Assembly (NCBI GenBank): GCA_030710605.1
Contig: CP092877.1
Span: forward strand, 6,425,292 to 6,489,291
DNA: 64,000 nucleotides
Source: Cordylochernes scorpioides
Taxonomy: Eukaryota > Arthropoda > Arachnida > Pseudoscorpiones > Chernetidae
Direction: 5' to 3'
In this document: positions 1-9,689 of the stretch, one piece after another
Layout: each line of letters starts with the position of its first letter
Position numbering within the stretch: the first letter of the stretch is position 1
Notes under the pieces: generated by a model
The model's database searches: none
What the model was told of the DNA's origin: nothing
What the model saw: the letters and a program-made list of their open reading frames with translations, nothing else
Made by a program: the position numbers and the translations under genes

Positions 1-522
1 GCCAAATACATCCTGGCTGGTGACAACAATCTTGCCAAAAGATTTCGGCGGTATGACACAGTCCATAGCAGCACAAAGTTTCAGGTCTTTCCATTCGTAG
101 GATTTTTAAGCTTCGCTTAAATACAATTTGTTTTCCCCACAATCTATAATGGCATCTGTGGCTTTGAAGAAATCCCAGCCCAGTATAACATCGTGGCTAC
201 ATTCAGCGGCTACTACAAAATCAAAAATAATATCGAGTCCTTTGATTTGAACTTCTAAAGAGCACTTACCAAGGGTCACGATAGGCTTCTTGTCCGCGGC
301 TCTTAGAAGTGGTCCATTTTCTTTAAAAACTGGGGCCTTTATAGAACGTCTGAAAGCTTCAGAAATTACTGAGTAATCAGCGCCGGAGTCCACAAGAGCT
401 TGTACATTTCGTCCTTGTATGTTGACAGATATCCAGTTCTTTTCCATTGTAGCGGCTATACGGCAGGGAGGATTTTCGTCTGTGGCGGCCACACCTCCAG
501 AGGGCGCGCCATCTAGTTTTCC
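1..522 (-). pseudogene. Ty3/Gypsy pol, 5' part: aspartic protease and start of downstream pol (partial, one nonsense codon)
   Basis: Read on the minus strand, this frame is open from 522 and carries a retropepsin domain: the active-site motif LVDSGADYSVIS (about 381-416) and the flap/C-terminal motif VILGWDFF near 160-190. An in-frame TAA at 108-106 interrupts it, but the same frame then continues to the window edge with sequence that still reads like Gypsy pol (a CVIPP...VTSQDVFG stretch), so the stop looks like a nonsense mutation rather than the real end. The frame lies -1 relative to gag and overlaps its last 10 bases. The protease would process the Gag-Pol polyprotein in the virus-like particle. 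Reverse transcriptase, RNase H and integrase would lie beyond the left edge. The family call is secure; whether the element is active is doubtful. Confidence 0.85.
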
Positions 523-1763
523 TCACTGCGGCGACTGGGTGAGCGGCTGGGACGGCGAGCAGGGGATTGTGAGGTTCTTCTGGGAGCTTGGAATCTTCCG
601 CGGTGGGGATATGGCGACGGGTTTCTAAATCTTCCTTGGGATAGTTCGCTTCCTGATTCGCCCATGGTGTAATTTTCCGTTCTTGGTCTTCCGAAATCGA
701 CTGTTTCTCTTCCAAGTCTGGCATCCGCAAAAGCTTGACGTCTGTCTCTGCAATAACGTGCAACGTGGCCAGGGCGCCCACAGTGGAAGCAGATCGGTCT
801 GTCATCTTCAGTACGCCACTGAGTCCTTTGATTATTTGGTGGCCCTTCGGTTCTTCGTCGGTAACCTTGATCGTTCTGGGGGAGGTATTGTCGCCGAGGG
901 CGGAAGCTCTCGGGCTGACGAGGGGCAGAGATAGGAGCCAACGTTTGCTGGATTTCACTACGGATGACATCCCGTAGGTCGGGAGATGGAGTGTCGATAT
1001 CCTGGGCGGCAAATGTAGAAGGAGGAGCCATAAACTTCTGCACCTCCTCTCTTACTATTCTTCTAATCAGGGCTTCTAGGTTCTCAGGTTCAGCGGTCGA
1101 GATGGTGGTAACATTGGGCAGTCGGTTGAACCTGGGCGGTGCAACACGCATCCTCTTGAATGCCTCGAATCGGCGGCAGAACGTAACAAATTGGTCCACC
1201 GTGCTGATGTCCTTCCCAACAAGTGCCTGATACACTTCCTCCGCTACGCCTTTAATCAGGTGGCTCACCTTTTCTCCTTCCGACATTCTGGGGTTGCTCT
1301 GTTTACAAAGAAGGAGGACTTCTTGTATGTAGCTCTCGACGTTTTCCCCACTCGTCTGCGCTCTAGTTCGAAGAATGTTCTCGGCTTTTCTAGCCGTGTC
1401 TTCCTTGTTCCCAAATATTTCACAAAACTTTATCTTAAATTCCTCCCACGAATTCAAGATTTCCTCGAAGTTTTCGAACCAGCACTTCGCTGTGCCAGTG
1501 AGGTAGAAGATGACGTTGGCCAGACACATGGAGTCATCCCACTTGTTGTAACGTGCCACACGCTGGAAGTCGCTCAGCCAACGCTGCGAATCTTCCCCAC
1601 GTTCCCCCGAGAAGACAGTGGGATCTCTCCACCGATGGCAGAATGGTCGGTTTTCTTCTCTTTCCATTTTCTTCCGAGCGGGAAATGCAAGCACTGTAGA
1701 TAGCTCTGGTTGCAATCCTTGAAGGCGACGACTTCGTCTGGTGACTGTCTCGTTACCCAGCAT
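513..1763 (-). CDS. gag: Ty3/Gypsy retrotransposon Gag polyprotein with zinc knuckle
   Basis: This is an uninterrupted reading frame. The central part (about 1640-1150) reads like the arthropod Gypsy capsid core, with RDPTVFSGERGED, WLSDFQRVARYNKWDD and a FYLTGTAKCWFENFEE stretch. Near 791-750 is a CCHC zinc knuckle, CFHCGRPGHVARYC (CX2CX4HX4C), followed by an Arg/Ser/Pro-rich tail, as in nucleocapsid. The frame is open upstream to 1820, but that part is LTR and primer-binding site. I take the first ATG after the LTR (1763-1761, inside the primer-binding site); an ATG at 1667 is an alternative. The stop is TAG at 515-513, preceded by GGAAAAC, where a -1 slip would enter pol. Gag would package element RNA in particles. 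The frame looks intact, unlike pol. Confidence 0.87.
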   Translation of the reverse strand: MLGNETVTRRSRRLQGLQPELSTVLAFPARKKMEREENRPFCHRWRDPTVFSGERGEDSQRWLSDFQRVARYNKWDDSMCLANVIFYLTGTAKCWFENFEEILNSWEEFKIKFCEIFGNKEDTARKAENILRTRAQTSGENVESYIQEVLLLCKQSNPRMSEGEKVSHLIKGVAEEVYQALVGKDISTVDQFVTFCRRFEAFKRMRVAPPRFNRLPNVTTISTAEPENLEALIRRIVREEVQKFMAPPSTFAAQDIDTPSPDLRDVIRSEIQQTLAPISAPRQPESFRPRRQYLPQNDQGYRRRTEGPPNNQRTQWRTEDDRPICFHCGRPGHVARYCRDRRQAFADARLGRETVDFGRPRTENYTMGESGSELSQGRFRNPSPYPHRGRFQAPRRTSQSPARRPSRSPSRRSEEN

Positions 1764-1771
1764 CTCCACCA
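1756..1771 (-). promoter_or_regulatory. Primer-binding site, probable tRNA-Ala primer
   Basis: The minus strand reads TGGTGGAGATGCTGGG three bases after the CA that ends the LTR. Its first 12 bases are complementary to the 3' end GCATCTCCACCA known for many eukaryotic tRNA-Ala genes. The same 19 bases (with the following TAA) recur at 2302-2320 after another LTR, which supports a functional site. The tRNA assignment rests on general knowledge of tRNA-Ala acceptor stems. Confidence 0.65.
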
Positions 1772-1774
1772 AAA

Positions 1775-1992
1775 TGCCACGTGGAAAATTAGGGAAGACA
1801 AAAACTTCAGGAGGAAACAAAATTTATTTCAGGGAAGGACAAAACTAAGAACGGTAAACAAAAGATAAGCCACGAGGGAAATTTACAGAGTCGCAAGATA
1901 TAAAAATAAAAATGACCACTCTGTTAAATAAAAAATAATAAAATTAAGAAATACTATGTTACATAAATTAAATTAATACATACTATGTTACA
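1775..1992 (-). repeat. 5' LTR of the gag/pol-bearing Gypsy element
   Basis: On the minus strand it starts TGTAACATAG (1992) and ends GTGGCA (1775), giving the TG...CA termini of an LTR, 218 bp long, placed exactly between foreign sequence and the primer-binding site. A poly(A) signal AATAAA lies near 1822-1827. An ATGTAACATAGTAT motif occurs twice in its first 45 bases. The partner 3' LTR is outside the window, so the ends are inferred from one copy plus the primer site. Confidence 0.6.
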
Positions 1993-2005
1993 TAGATTCT
2001 TCCCT

Positions 2006-2316
2006 ATGGGAGCTGTGACCCACAGCTAGCAACTATTGCAGATACTGACGTGGATTTGACGTGCTTCTGCCAAGGATTCCATCGAAGTCTTGGAACTTTG
2101 TCCCTAGTACCTTTGCGTCCATTTTCTTGCGGCGTGAAGAGCGGCTGTGTCGTCGTATCGTCTATAGGGACATCGTCATCTTCGAGGGAAGTCTTGGCTT
2201 TAGCACGTGGTGGAATCCTGGAGCCAGTCTCCGAAAATGCAGATCACAGCACCCATGGCTTCAAGGTCTTCTCGGCGGTGTTCAAGTTTGTCTTCCCTAA
2301 ATTACCCAGCATCTCC
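2006..2316 (-). pseudogene. Leader and gag-like N-terminus of a second Gypsy-type element (truncated by insertion)
   Basis: After the second primer-binding site one minus-strand frame begins at an ATG (about 2312) and runs to a TAG near 2007, with a single internal TGA around 2246. It encodes a charged, low-hydrophobicity stretch (AKAKTSLEDDDVPIDD, then a basic RLRWNPWQKH segment). I do not recognise a domain. Its position, directly after LTR and primer site, suggests a gag start. It is cut off by the LTR at 1992, so the gag-bearing element appears to have inserted into this one. Confidence 0.4.
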
Positions 2317-2320
2317 ACCA
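2302..2320 (-). promoter_or_regulatory. Primer-binding site of the second Gypsy-type element
   Basis: TGGTGGAGATGCTGGGTAA on the minus strand, identical over 19 bases to the site at 1753-1771 although the adjacent LTRs differ. It lies four bases after a CGACA LTR end and is complementary to a tRNA-Ala-type 3' end. Confidence 0.6.
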
Positions 2321-2324
2321 CAAT

Positions 2325-2562
2325 TGTCGCGATGAAAAATAATTAACTAGGCCTTCGAATTACTTTAAATATTTATTTAATGAGTTATATGAGAGATTTT
2401 AAATATAAAATAAGAGTTACTATTTACATGAGCCAAATCGACCCAGCCGTTAGAGCAAGAGGGGAGAACTGAGATATATCCTCCTTCCACGTGACGCCAC
2501 TGTTTACCCCGACCGGTCGGTCCAGATAAGGGGGAATACCAGGAAACTCTGTCCTCCTGACA
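2325..2562 (-). repeat. LTR of the second Gypsy-type element
   Basis: The minus strand starts TGTCAGGAGGACAGAG at 2562 and ends CATCGCGACA at 2325: a TGT...ACA unit of 238 bp with an AATAAA signal (near 2372), immediately before a primer-binding site. Its sequence does not resemble the LTR at 1775-1992, so two families are present. No second copy is in the window. Confidence 0.55.
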
Positions 2563-2574
2563 ATATAATTCAAG

Positions 2575-2690
2575 GCAAAATTATGAAAAGCGTTTAAAAA
2601 CTACAAATAATTTTTTTCACAATGAGTTTATTTTAAATTGCTCTCAAACGATAATGGCTCTTAAACGGTCTTAATTAAAAAAATGTCAAT
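2575..2690 (-). repeat. Terminal fragment of a foldback/PLE-like short repeat
   Basis: It contains CACAATGAGTTTATTTTA and a decayed form of the TTGAAGAGCGATTATCGCTTGAAAG hairpin motif that recurs at 14221-14290 and 33340-33500. It abuts the broken 3' end of the LINE at 2683. Confidence 0.5.
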
Positions 2691-4270
2691 ATGGAAAACA
2701 TCAGGTACATCAGAAAGCTCCGGTCCAAGGTGTTAAAGGCTGAATCTAGGTCGGTGGAAATGACAGCTAGGGGTGAACTATTCTTCCAGGATAGGGCGAC
2801 CTCGTCGATACACACGCTACGTTCCAGGTGGAGGATCGTCCTGGAGCGGCGTATGTTTGACACTTCGGTACAAGGCGAGGAAGATGAGGCCGCAGTCTCG
2901 CAAGGAGAATGCCGCTGAGAACCCTGTAGTCAGATGATGGGACGAGATAGCCCGATAATTATTCAGGCCGAGACCACCGTGGGCCTTAGGGGCGAGGCAG
3001 ATGTTGGATTGTCGTGTAGAATTTGACGAGGCCCCACAGAACTTAGACGCCTCGAAGACTCGCTGGAATGCGCCAGTGAAGTATTCCTCGAAAACCACCA
3101 TTATGTCGCATGGTATTTCATCACACCTGGACGGCCTGTCGAGTGGCAGGCGTTGGATTGTATTGGAAATTTCCTCCGCTGAGATCTCGAAACGGTGTAA
3201 AAGATCGCTCTCTTCTAGGTCAATTATGGCTGTCGTACCTCGTAGGAACCTTGTGGTGTCACTTGGGTCAAAGGGAGAGCTTCCGAAGCGTTCCCGAAAG
3301 GTAGAGTAAGCCAGATGATAGATGTTCGACAGCTTTGAACGTCGGACGCGAAGCACTCGCCCAAGATCTGGTAGTGGCGGATAGACGGCGTGGATTCGAG
3401 CCAGGCTTTCAGAAACCGCCCCGCCGTGGTGACGTAGTCATCGGCAGTAATACAAGGGGCGTCTAAGGACTCAATATCCGGTATAAGATCAGCTTTGATG
3501 CGGGACCAGATTCTCCATAGTTCTCTGGAGGTCATGTCCGCGATGGTCCTTGAAGTTATATCTATGAGGGCTGCCACACGATCAACGACGAGCCCCGATC
3601 ATGGCAGAGATACGAGGTGGATGAGGATCGGGTGATTTTCCCTTATGGAGAAGCACGGCGCGGTGGTCTGAGTATGTAGTTACGTTTTACATGGTCGGAG
3701 AGTATTAAAGAAATAAGATCTTATCCAGAAGACTGGCGTCAACACGACCTCCGCAACTGGCGACACTCGTAGGAATTTGCGCGGCGATTAACAGGGTGGC
3801 GGCGCCGACAAGGGCTGTCTGATCCATCAGCTCCGTGAGGGCCTCCACCGAGCCGGATGTTATGTCTCTCGTGCTCTGCTCGTCGATGTTGAAGTCGCCC
3901 ACCACCCAGGAGTCCTCCTGGATCGCGGCTGCCGTGATGGACTCCAGCTTCTCGAGCCGCTCGCGAGGAATCGCACTTCCTGGCCGCGGGCGTCGATGGA
4001 GACGATGGAGATATTGCCCGGCCACTAGACGCAGGACAGCGACCCCCGGGGCGAAGAGGCAGGCGAGCCCGAACCTCTGAGGGCTGCGGGGGGCACGATG
4101 ACGGCGCTATAGCCCAGACACAGATGTAGGATGGCGTCCAGTGACGAGGCGTTGGTCTCCTGAACAAAGGTGACGTCAACGCGATGTTGACGCAGGAAGT
4201 GACAGATCTCAATGCTTTTCTCGCGAGCGGCGAGCCGGCGGGCGTTGATGGATGCCAGACGGAAGCTCAT
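2683..4270 (-). pseudogene. LINE ORF2 (AP endonuclease plus partial reverse transcriptase), Tx1/L1-like, frameshifted
   Basis: Minus-strand remains of a non-LTR retrotransposon ORF2 in several frames. The endonuclease starts at 4270 (RLASINARRLAAREKSIEI, then DVTFVQETNASS). It continues with VVGDFNIDEQS (about 3900) and the conserved end motif TYSDHRAVLLH near 3660. The reverse transcriptase N-terminal region follows at 3577-2700: ISAEEISNTIQRLPLDRPS, a NNYRAIS stretch, and DLDSAFNTLDRSFL, in which the motif A aspartate region is visible. The YADD box and C-terminus are missing; the copy ends where another repeat begins. Style of the motifs suggests Tx1/L1-type; the clade is less certain than the LINE call. 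The copy is dead. Confidence 0.8.
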
Positions 4271-4568
4271 TGGGCGCTTCTCGACTGGACACGGACTTCC
4301 GCTAGGCGCTTGTATATGGCGGAGTGGGAGTTGAGCAAGGAGTTCAGCAGATTCCGGGAAACCCTGTTGAGGGCAGTCTTCTGCACACTCTCATCTTCTG
4401 CAGGCTCTTCAGAACGCGGAAGGAGGATATCGCCTCCCAGACTTCGCCTATTTCAAGCCCTTCGAGCTCAGACCTGTCCAAGATGTTGTTGGGGATACGC
4501 TCAAAGAGATCGTTGAGCTGCTCCCGGGTCTTGAAAGGGTCCCTGAGGTAGTACCCGGTAGTCCAGTT
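4268..4568 (-). pseudogene. C-terminal part of the LINE ORF1, overlapping ORF2 by ATGA
   Basis: Upstream of ORF2 the minus strand encodes a helical, charged segment (YYLRDPFKTREQL, FERIPNNILDRSELEG) and, after a frameshift near 4410, LNRVSRNLLNSLLNSHSAIY up to TGA. The TGA shares bases with the ORF2 ATG (ATGA, 4270-4267), an arrangement known from two-ORF LINEs that reinitiate. I see no zinc knuckle or RRM in the part present. The 5' end is lost near 4568. Confidence 0.5.
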
Positions 4569-6365
4569 CTAAAATGTTCGTTGTTTATGAAGAGGCAACT
4601 TTCTTTTGTATTTTATTTTAAAAAGCAGGTTACTATCACTTTCTCACAAATTTTGACCTAAAGCTATTTCAGTTTAGGGTTGAAAATTAGTACCATACCT
4701 AAAAATCATTTTTGGTTTGGCATACGGCTTAAATTCTTCACCAGTTATACTATTCGAGAATTTTTTCATTCAAATTTCAGCCTATATTTTTACAAATAGA
4801 TATATACCTTCCTCCTTTTATAACCATTCAGAAAATGGAGTGCCATTCGAGATCCAAGATAGCTGGATTTCAAAAATACTTCTTCTCTCGCAAATCAGAA
4901 AACAACGGAGAACCTGCCTTTTTATAACGTTGGCTTGATCATTTTTTTCTGAGGATATTTTAACAGATAAAATGTTACCTTAATTTTAACCATAATCATA
5001 TTAGCATGCCGAATATATTTATATATTGCAGTACGTACAGAAAAAAAAAACACTTTGGCAGGTGTTAAAACACATATTTCTCAGTCGTTAATTATAATAT
5101 TTTATTAAAAATATTGCTAGGAAGGAATGATTCTCTTTTAAAATTTAATTCAAAATTTTATAAGAATTGATTATAAAATCAATATTCAATTGTCAATCCT
5201 AATATTGATATCAAAAAGGTTTGTGTGGAGGTAGAGACTTTAGACGAGCCAGACTCTAGACACCGTTCACTGCACTCTAGACACCGTTCACTGCATGAAA
5301 TCATTTGAAGAATATGGTGCAATGGAGGAGAACTTCTCTTTTGTATTTTGTTTAGTTTTAGGACTTTATAGATCCAGTCAATGGCAGGGACTATTAAATT
5401 GATTAAGTTTGTGAAGTCTTCTCATAACCTAGCCAAGTATAGGTCAAATATTTTGGCGTTTGTTCAATGATTGTGAAAAGAGAGAAAATGGAGTTAAGGG
5501 CATTGTCTGGCGTCGTGCAGGAAGTCATTAGGCTGCGACCTCAACTATTTGACAAGTTATTTATCAGACGTCAGTTGCCCTGCAGCAGCTCGAATTGTTG
5601 AAATGACAAGTGGAATAGATTATAAATGTTGATGTTTTCTCTCTCTACTGACATTGTGGGCATAGCTCGCACTATCGTGTATGTTGAAAATAATTTGTTA
5701 TTTACTTGCTAAAATCTAAACCTTTTCCTATATTAAGTTCTAAAATATATGATTGATAGTTAAAAACTGAATTCCTGAGTTCTACAATTAAAAAAGAAAA
5801 TATTCCATGCGACACCTACGACGAAGAATCATCCAACATCATCCATCCCCACCTCCCAATTCCTAAACATCAAACAGCCGCTGACAAATATCTGAGAAAT
5901 TATCAGAAGTGCAAGCCAAATAGCAAAGTTGTAAATACGTACCGAAAAGGGTAAAAAAGTTAAAAACTATCTATATTGATGGACTTGCCCACATGCTCAT
6001 TCTACTTTTACAAAACGCTCGAGGCTCTAATATAAATGTTCGTACAATAAGAATTTCAGGAGATGGTTGTATGAACTGCCAGGATTTTGCACTTCTGTTT
6101 TACCATTAGAAAATTGCGGTCTCAGAAAAAAACGTAAAAATGACACGATGCAGCCAACTACGTCCTTAACCCCCACTCCCACCTGGCAGCGGCCAAGATG
6201 TCAGGCGGTTGGTGAACCCAGAAACATTATGTGCTCTATGTGACACTGAATTTACAACACCAAGAATTAGTGGGAAAATGGTCGTGGAAATATACCTAGA
6301 AAGGATACCAGTAACGAACGATAAATTATCTTTATCAGAACAGAATACACTTTTACACTGAACGA
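4569..6365. other. AT-rich intergenic stretch, no gene seen
   Basis: No coding region or recognisable element found. The only structure noted is a 21-base tandem duplication (ACTCTAGACACCGTTCACTGC, 5253-5273 and 5274-5294). Confidence 0.6.
5253..5294. repeat. 21-bp tandem duplication
   Basis: Two perfect, directly adjacent copies of ACTCTAGACACCGTTCACTGC. Confidence 0.9.
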
Positions 6366-6369
6366 CCTC

Positions 6370-6990
6370 GCCGTCCACTCAATATTTTGTTGGACCACCT
6401 CGGGCGGCTGTGTCAACACGTCTTGGTACTGACTTAATGAGCGTGCGGATGAGGGTTGACCGCCCATTCCCTGTCGACCATCAGCCACAGGTCATCTTCT
6501 GAACGCGGCTGTGAGAGCCAACGCACACAAAGTTCAAATAGGTGTCAAACCTGTCTTATAGGCGAGAGATCAGAAGAGACTGGGGCCATGGAATCACCGT
6601 AGTTTCATGCAGGGATGTTGACTGAGGCGTGCTGTGTTGGGTCGGGAGTTATCCTGCTGGAAAATGGCATTTGACACTCCATAAAGGAAGGATAGAGCCA
6701 CTGGCCGTAGCACGTCATCCACGTATCGTTGGGCTGTCACAGTGTTCTCAATAAGAATCATAAGTGTGATCGGCTATCATAAACGATAGCTAACCAAACC
6801 ATAATGATGCGTTGTGATGAGGTGCATGACGGTGCCGAAAGCCAGAACACTACCCTTTTCCATTCGGCATGACCCCGGCTCTTTACCTAGTCCTTCCCAC
6901 CCTGCGTACAGCAGTGCCTGTTGATTCAGCGACTCACGCTTAGCCACAGGTACAGGGCCTGTAGTCGCATCCGTCCTCATTTAAAAGTGC
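6370..6990 (-). pseudogene. Tc1/mariner-type transposase pseudogene
   Basis: In three minus-strand frames the hallmark blocks of a Tc1-type DDE transposase appear in order: IIMVW (first part of the second catalytic block, about 6800), TAQRYVDDVLRPVALSFL (about 6740-6690), FQQDNSRPNTA (about 6665-6630, carrying the second catalytic Asp), the SDLSPIRQVW block (about 6590-6550) where the third acidic residue sits, DDLWLMVDREW (about 6495-6465), and a C-terminal RRVDT...RGGP-like tail near 6400. Stops and frameshifts break it repeatedly. The N-terminal DNA-binding domain is not recognisable and no terminal inverted repeats were identified. Confidence 0.75.
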
Positions 6991-7489
6991 TTCTTTATTC
7001 TTCATTGGCCACTAACTTGCAAGATCTGGATATCTGTACGAAACCGGAAAAGAAGAAATTGCGATCACTGTCTCCGTGAATCCAGAGTATCCAAGTCTTG
7101 CCTGAACATGGAATGGAGGGAAATTAATTAATATCTCTCAATATATGGACAATTTGTCCTCGTTGTTAGGAAGTCCTGAGACATTGCCTGGATTATATTG
7201 AGTGTGCTCTTTTATTTTTTTTTTCTAAATATTTTTATTCACACGCGCACGCCATTTTAGTATCACTCTCCATCCACTGGGCCGAACTGTTTGCAACTTA
7301 TTCTCGGGGCACGACGCAGATGTTGACCTACGGCTGGCTCTCCACGCCGTTGTTAAGCTAATTCTGAAGTAATAAAAATATTACGACATCTATTATTACA
7401 CTTTTTAATTTTGTACTCGAGAGATTTAAAAAATATTAATGAATTAACATTTCGGCGAACCCAAGTAGAAATAACGTGACGTATAAAAC

Positions 7490-8042
7490 TTTTTTAAAGG
7501 CGTTAGATTCTTTTTGATATTTAACAATTTCTACTGCCCTTACTGCAATGGAAAAATTAATGAGAGGGCCTGGCTCATCAGTGGTGAGCCCTCTCAGCGG
7601 TTTCGCCAGTTTAAGTAAGAGCAGTAGAAATTGTTAAATATCAAAAAGAATCTAACTCCTTTAAAATAGTTTTGAATTTTGATAACAGATGGCGCGCTAG
7701 TGCATCATATTATAAATGTTCTAATAAAAGAAACAATTTGATATTTGCGGAAGAGCGATTGCTCGAAGCATATTATATATTTATAAATGTGTGTAATTCT
7801 ACTGTCCTCAAAGCTTATGTCCATAGTGCTTCTAAAATACCCATTCAAAGAGTCTACCAACAGTATCACTATAAAAGGAAGTTCCAAAAATGCAATATAA
7901 CAGCGGATTGGTAGATTAAACTGGCGAAACCGCTGAGAGGGTTCACTACTGATGAGCCAGGCCCTCTCATTAATTTTTCCATTGCAGTAAGGTAAGTAGA
8001 AATTGTTAAATATCAAAAAGAATCTAACGCCTTTAAAATATT
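7490..8042. mobile_element. Foldback element with 125-bp inverted repeats
   Basis: The left arm (7490-7614) and right arm (7917-8041) are near-perfect inverted copies, including a GGCTCATCAGTGGTGAGCC-type hairpin. A further direct copy of one arm part (GAAATTGTTAAATATCAAAA and on to GATGGCGCGCTAGTGCATCA) lies inside at 7627-7705 and again at 7999-8080. The middle has an open frame without recognisable protein. It looks like a non-autonomous foldback or MITE-type unit. A remnant of the hairpin is at 11221-11270. Confidence 0.7.
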
Positions 8043-8085
8043 TTTGAATTTTGATAACAGATGGCGCGCTAGTGCATCATAGTAT

Positions 8086-8940
8086 AAAACTTTATCCAGA
8101 TTTTTCTCATTCGCCGATAAAATACACATTTTATCATTCACCAATTATGTTGTCGAAATTAATATCAAAATTCATATAGGCATCATATTTAAACTTATCT
8201 GGAACTCCATATGAAATATATTAAAAAAAGCGTTTAATGTAGTTGGTGTTTCCCAACACGTATTTAGTCAAGGAGAACCCAACGTGTAGCATATTGGCCT
8301 ACCTTCTGTATCAGTGAATTGATATCATTGCCAGAACCACAGAACGAGTGATTATTCAACAAATTCTCAAATATTTCTCTCATGGATTGTGTGTGATGAC
8401 GATATTTTTATGATTAGAATATGATTAGCGAACTGCGCGCGTGATGCCTATTTTTCTGCTTAAACCCCAACATTATTTTCAAAATGATTATTGCATTTGA
8501 AAAAGTGCATATGTATATCGTTCTAATTTTAGTATATGTACTGCCGAACAAGCGTGTATATGTATATAGTTGGCGTTTTGAAATACTGATTATAATCATT
8601 AATTATTTTTACCAATATTTTTATTTTAACAATTATTTCTTTTTTTCGCATTGATTAGTAAATGTTATTGATATAAGTGAATTCTGCGTGACTTCGGTTG
8701 TGTGTCAAAGAAATTACTCTACCATTATCTAACAATAGTTAGCGATGTTTTCATTGATTCGATTAAATACTTGCAATCCGAATTGTATAATGTATATTTA
8801 TTATTCCACACGACTATATAGCCTCTCACCGTAACTAACACCCCAGAACATGCTACAACCGACCGATATTACACAAATTCCCGTGGAATAACCACATTTA
8901 ATCTCCAATTATACTAGTTTAAAAATATATTTAATTTCTG
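8086..8940. other. No gene seen
   Basis: AT-rich sequence; nothing recognisable on either strand. Confidence 0.5.
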
Positions 8941-8943
8941 TTT

Positions 8944-9186
8944 AAATCTAAAAGCTTGAGGGATGAGTTTCTTTTGAAAATAAATTTATTTCGAGCTTTC
9001 TCTCGGGCAACGCCCTTCTACAGGAAAATTAAAAATAGAGAAATTTAAAATATATTACACTGAGATATTTTAATTTTTTTTATTTTTTATTTTCCTGTAG
9101 AAGGGCGTTGCCCGAGAGAGAGAGAGAGAGAAAGCTCGAAATAAATTTATTTTCAAAAGAAACTCATCCCTCAAGCTTTTAGATTT
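8944..9186. mobile_element. Foldback element with CTGTAGA-hairpin-GAAA type motif
   Basis: Arms 8944-9029 and 9089-9186 are inverted copies (AAATCTAAAAGCTTGAGGGA at the outside). Each arm holds CTGTAGAAGGGCGTTGCCCGA followed by AAGCTCGAAATAAA. In the right arm a GA microsatellite (9114-9133) has expanded inside the motif. The inner part is AT-rich and non-coding. Confidence 0.75.
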
Positions 9187-9689
9187 GAACATTCTATTAA
9201 GGGATTAGCCTATTAAATATTTCATTTCTCCTAAAAGAAACAATATCTGATATTATTGTATTTTTTAGATGGTTTAAAACTATACTATTAGCGTTTTTAT
9301 AACAAGCAAGGTTTCTGAGTGACAACCTTTTTTAGTATTAATATAAGCACTCAATAATAAATGTAAACAATTGTTATGTAATATATTTGCTTAAACCTCA
9401 TTCTATCAGCTAGCGGTGATATATTTACTGTGGGTTTGTTCTTGCTTTGACAAGTTGATACGTAAACCAACGATTTGTTTAGTAGCCTTGTAATGAGATG
9501 GCAATATATTCAATGGAAAAAAGGTTATTTATATTCATTATTTATATTTTTTAAAACTGAATTTTTTTATAGATCGTATATACAAAACGGTGCCAATATG
9601 CCAAATTGATGCGTGAATAATCCAGATACTTTCTCTTACATCTGTGGGATTAACTTTCAAAGCTCAAAGGCGAAACCTTTCACCGCTAA

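Noticed and set aside
7540-7612. Hammerhead from CTGATGAG and CGAAAC in the foldback arms
   Set aside because: The two words occur in the wrong order for a hairpin-closed fold and there is no NUH cleavage site with a pairing stem III. The stretch folds better as one long hairpin (TGAGAGGGCTCA...TGAGCC..CCCTCTCA).
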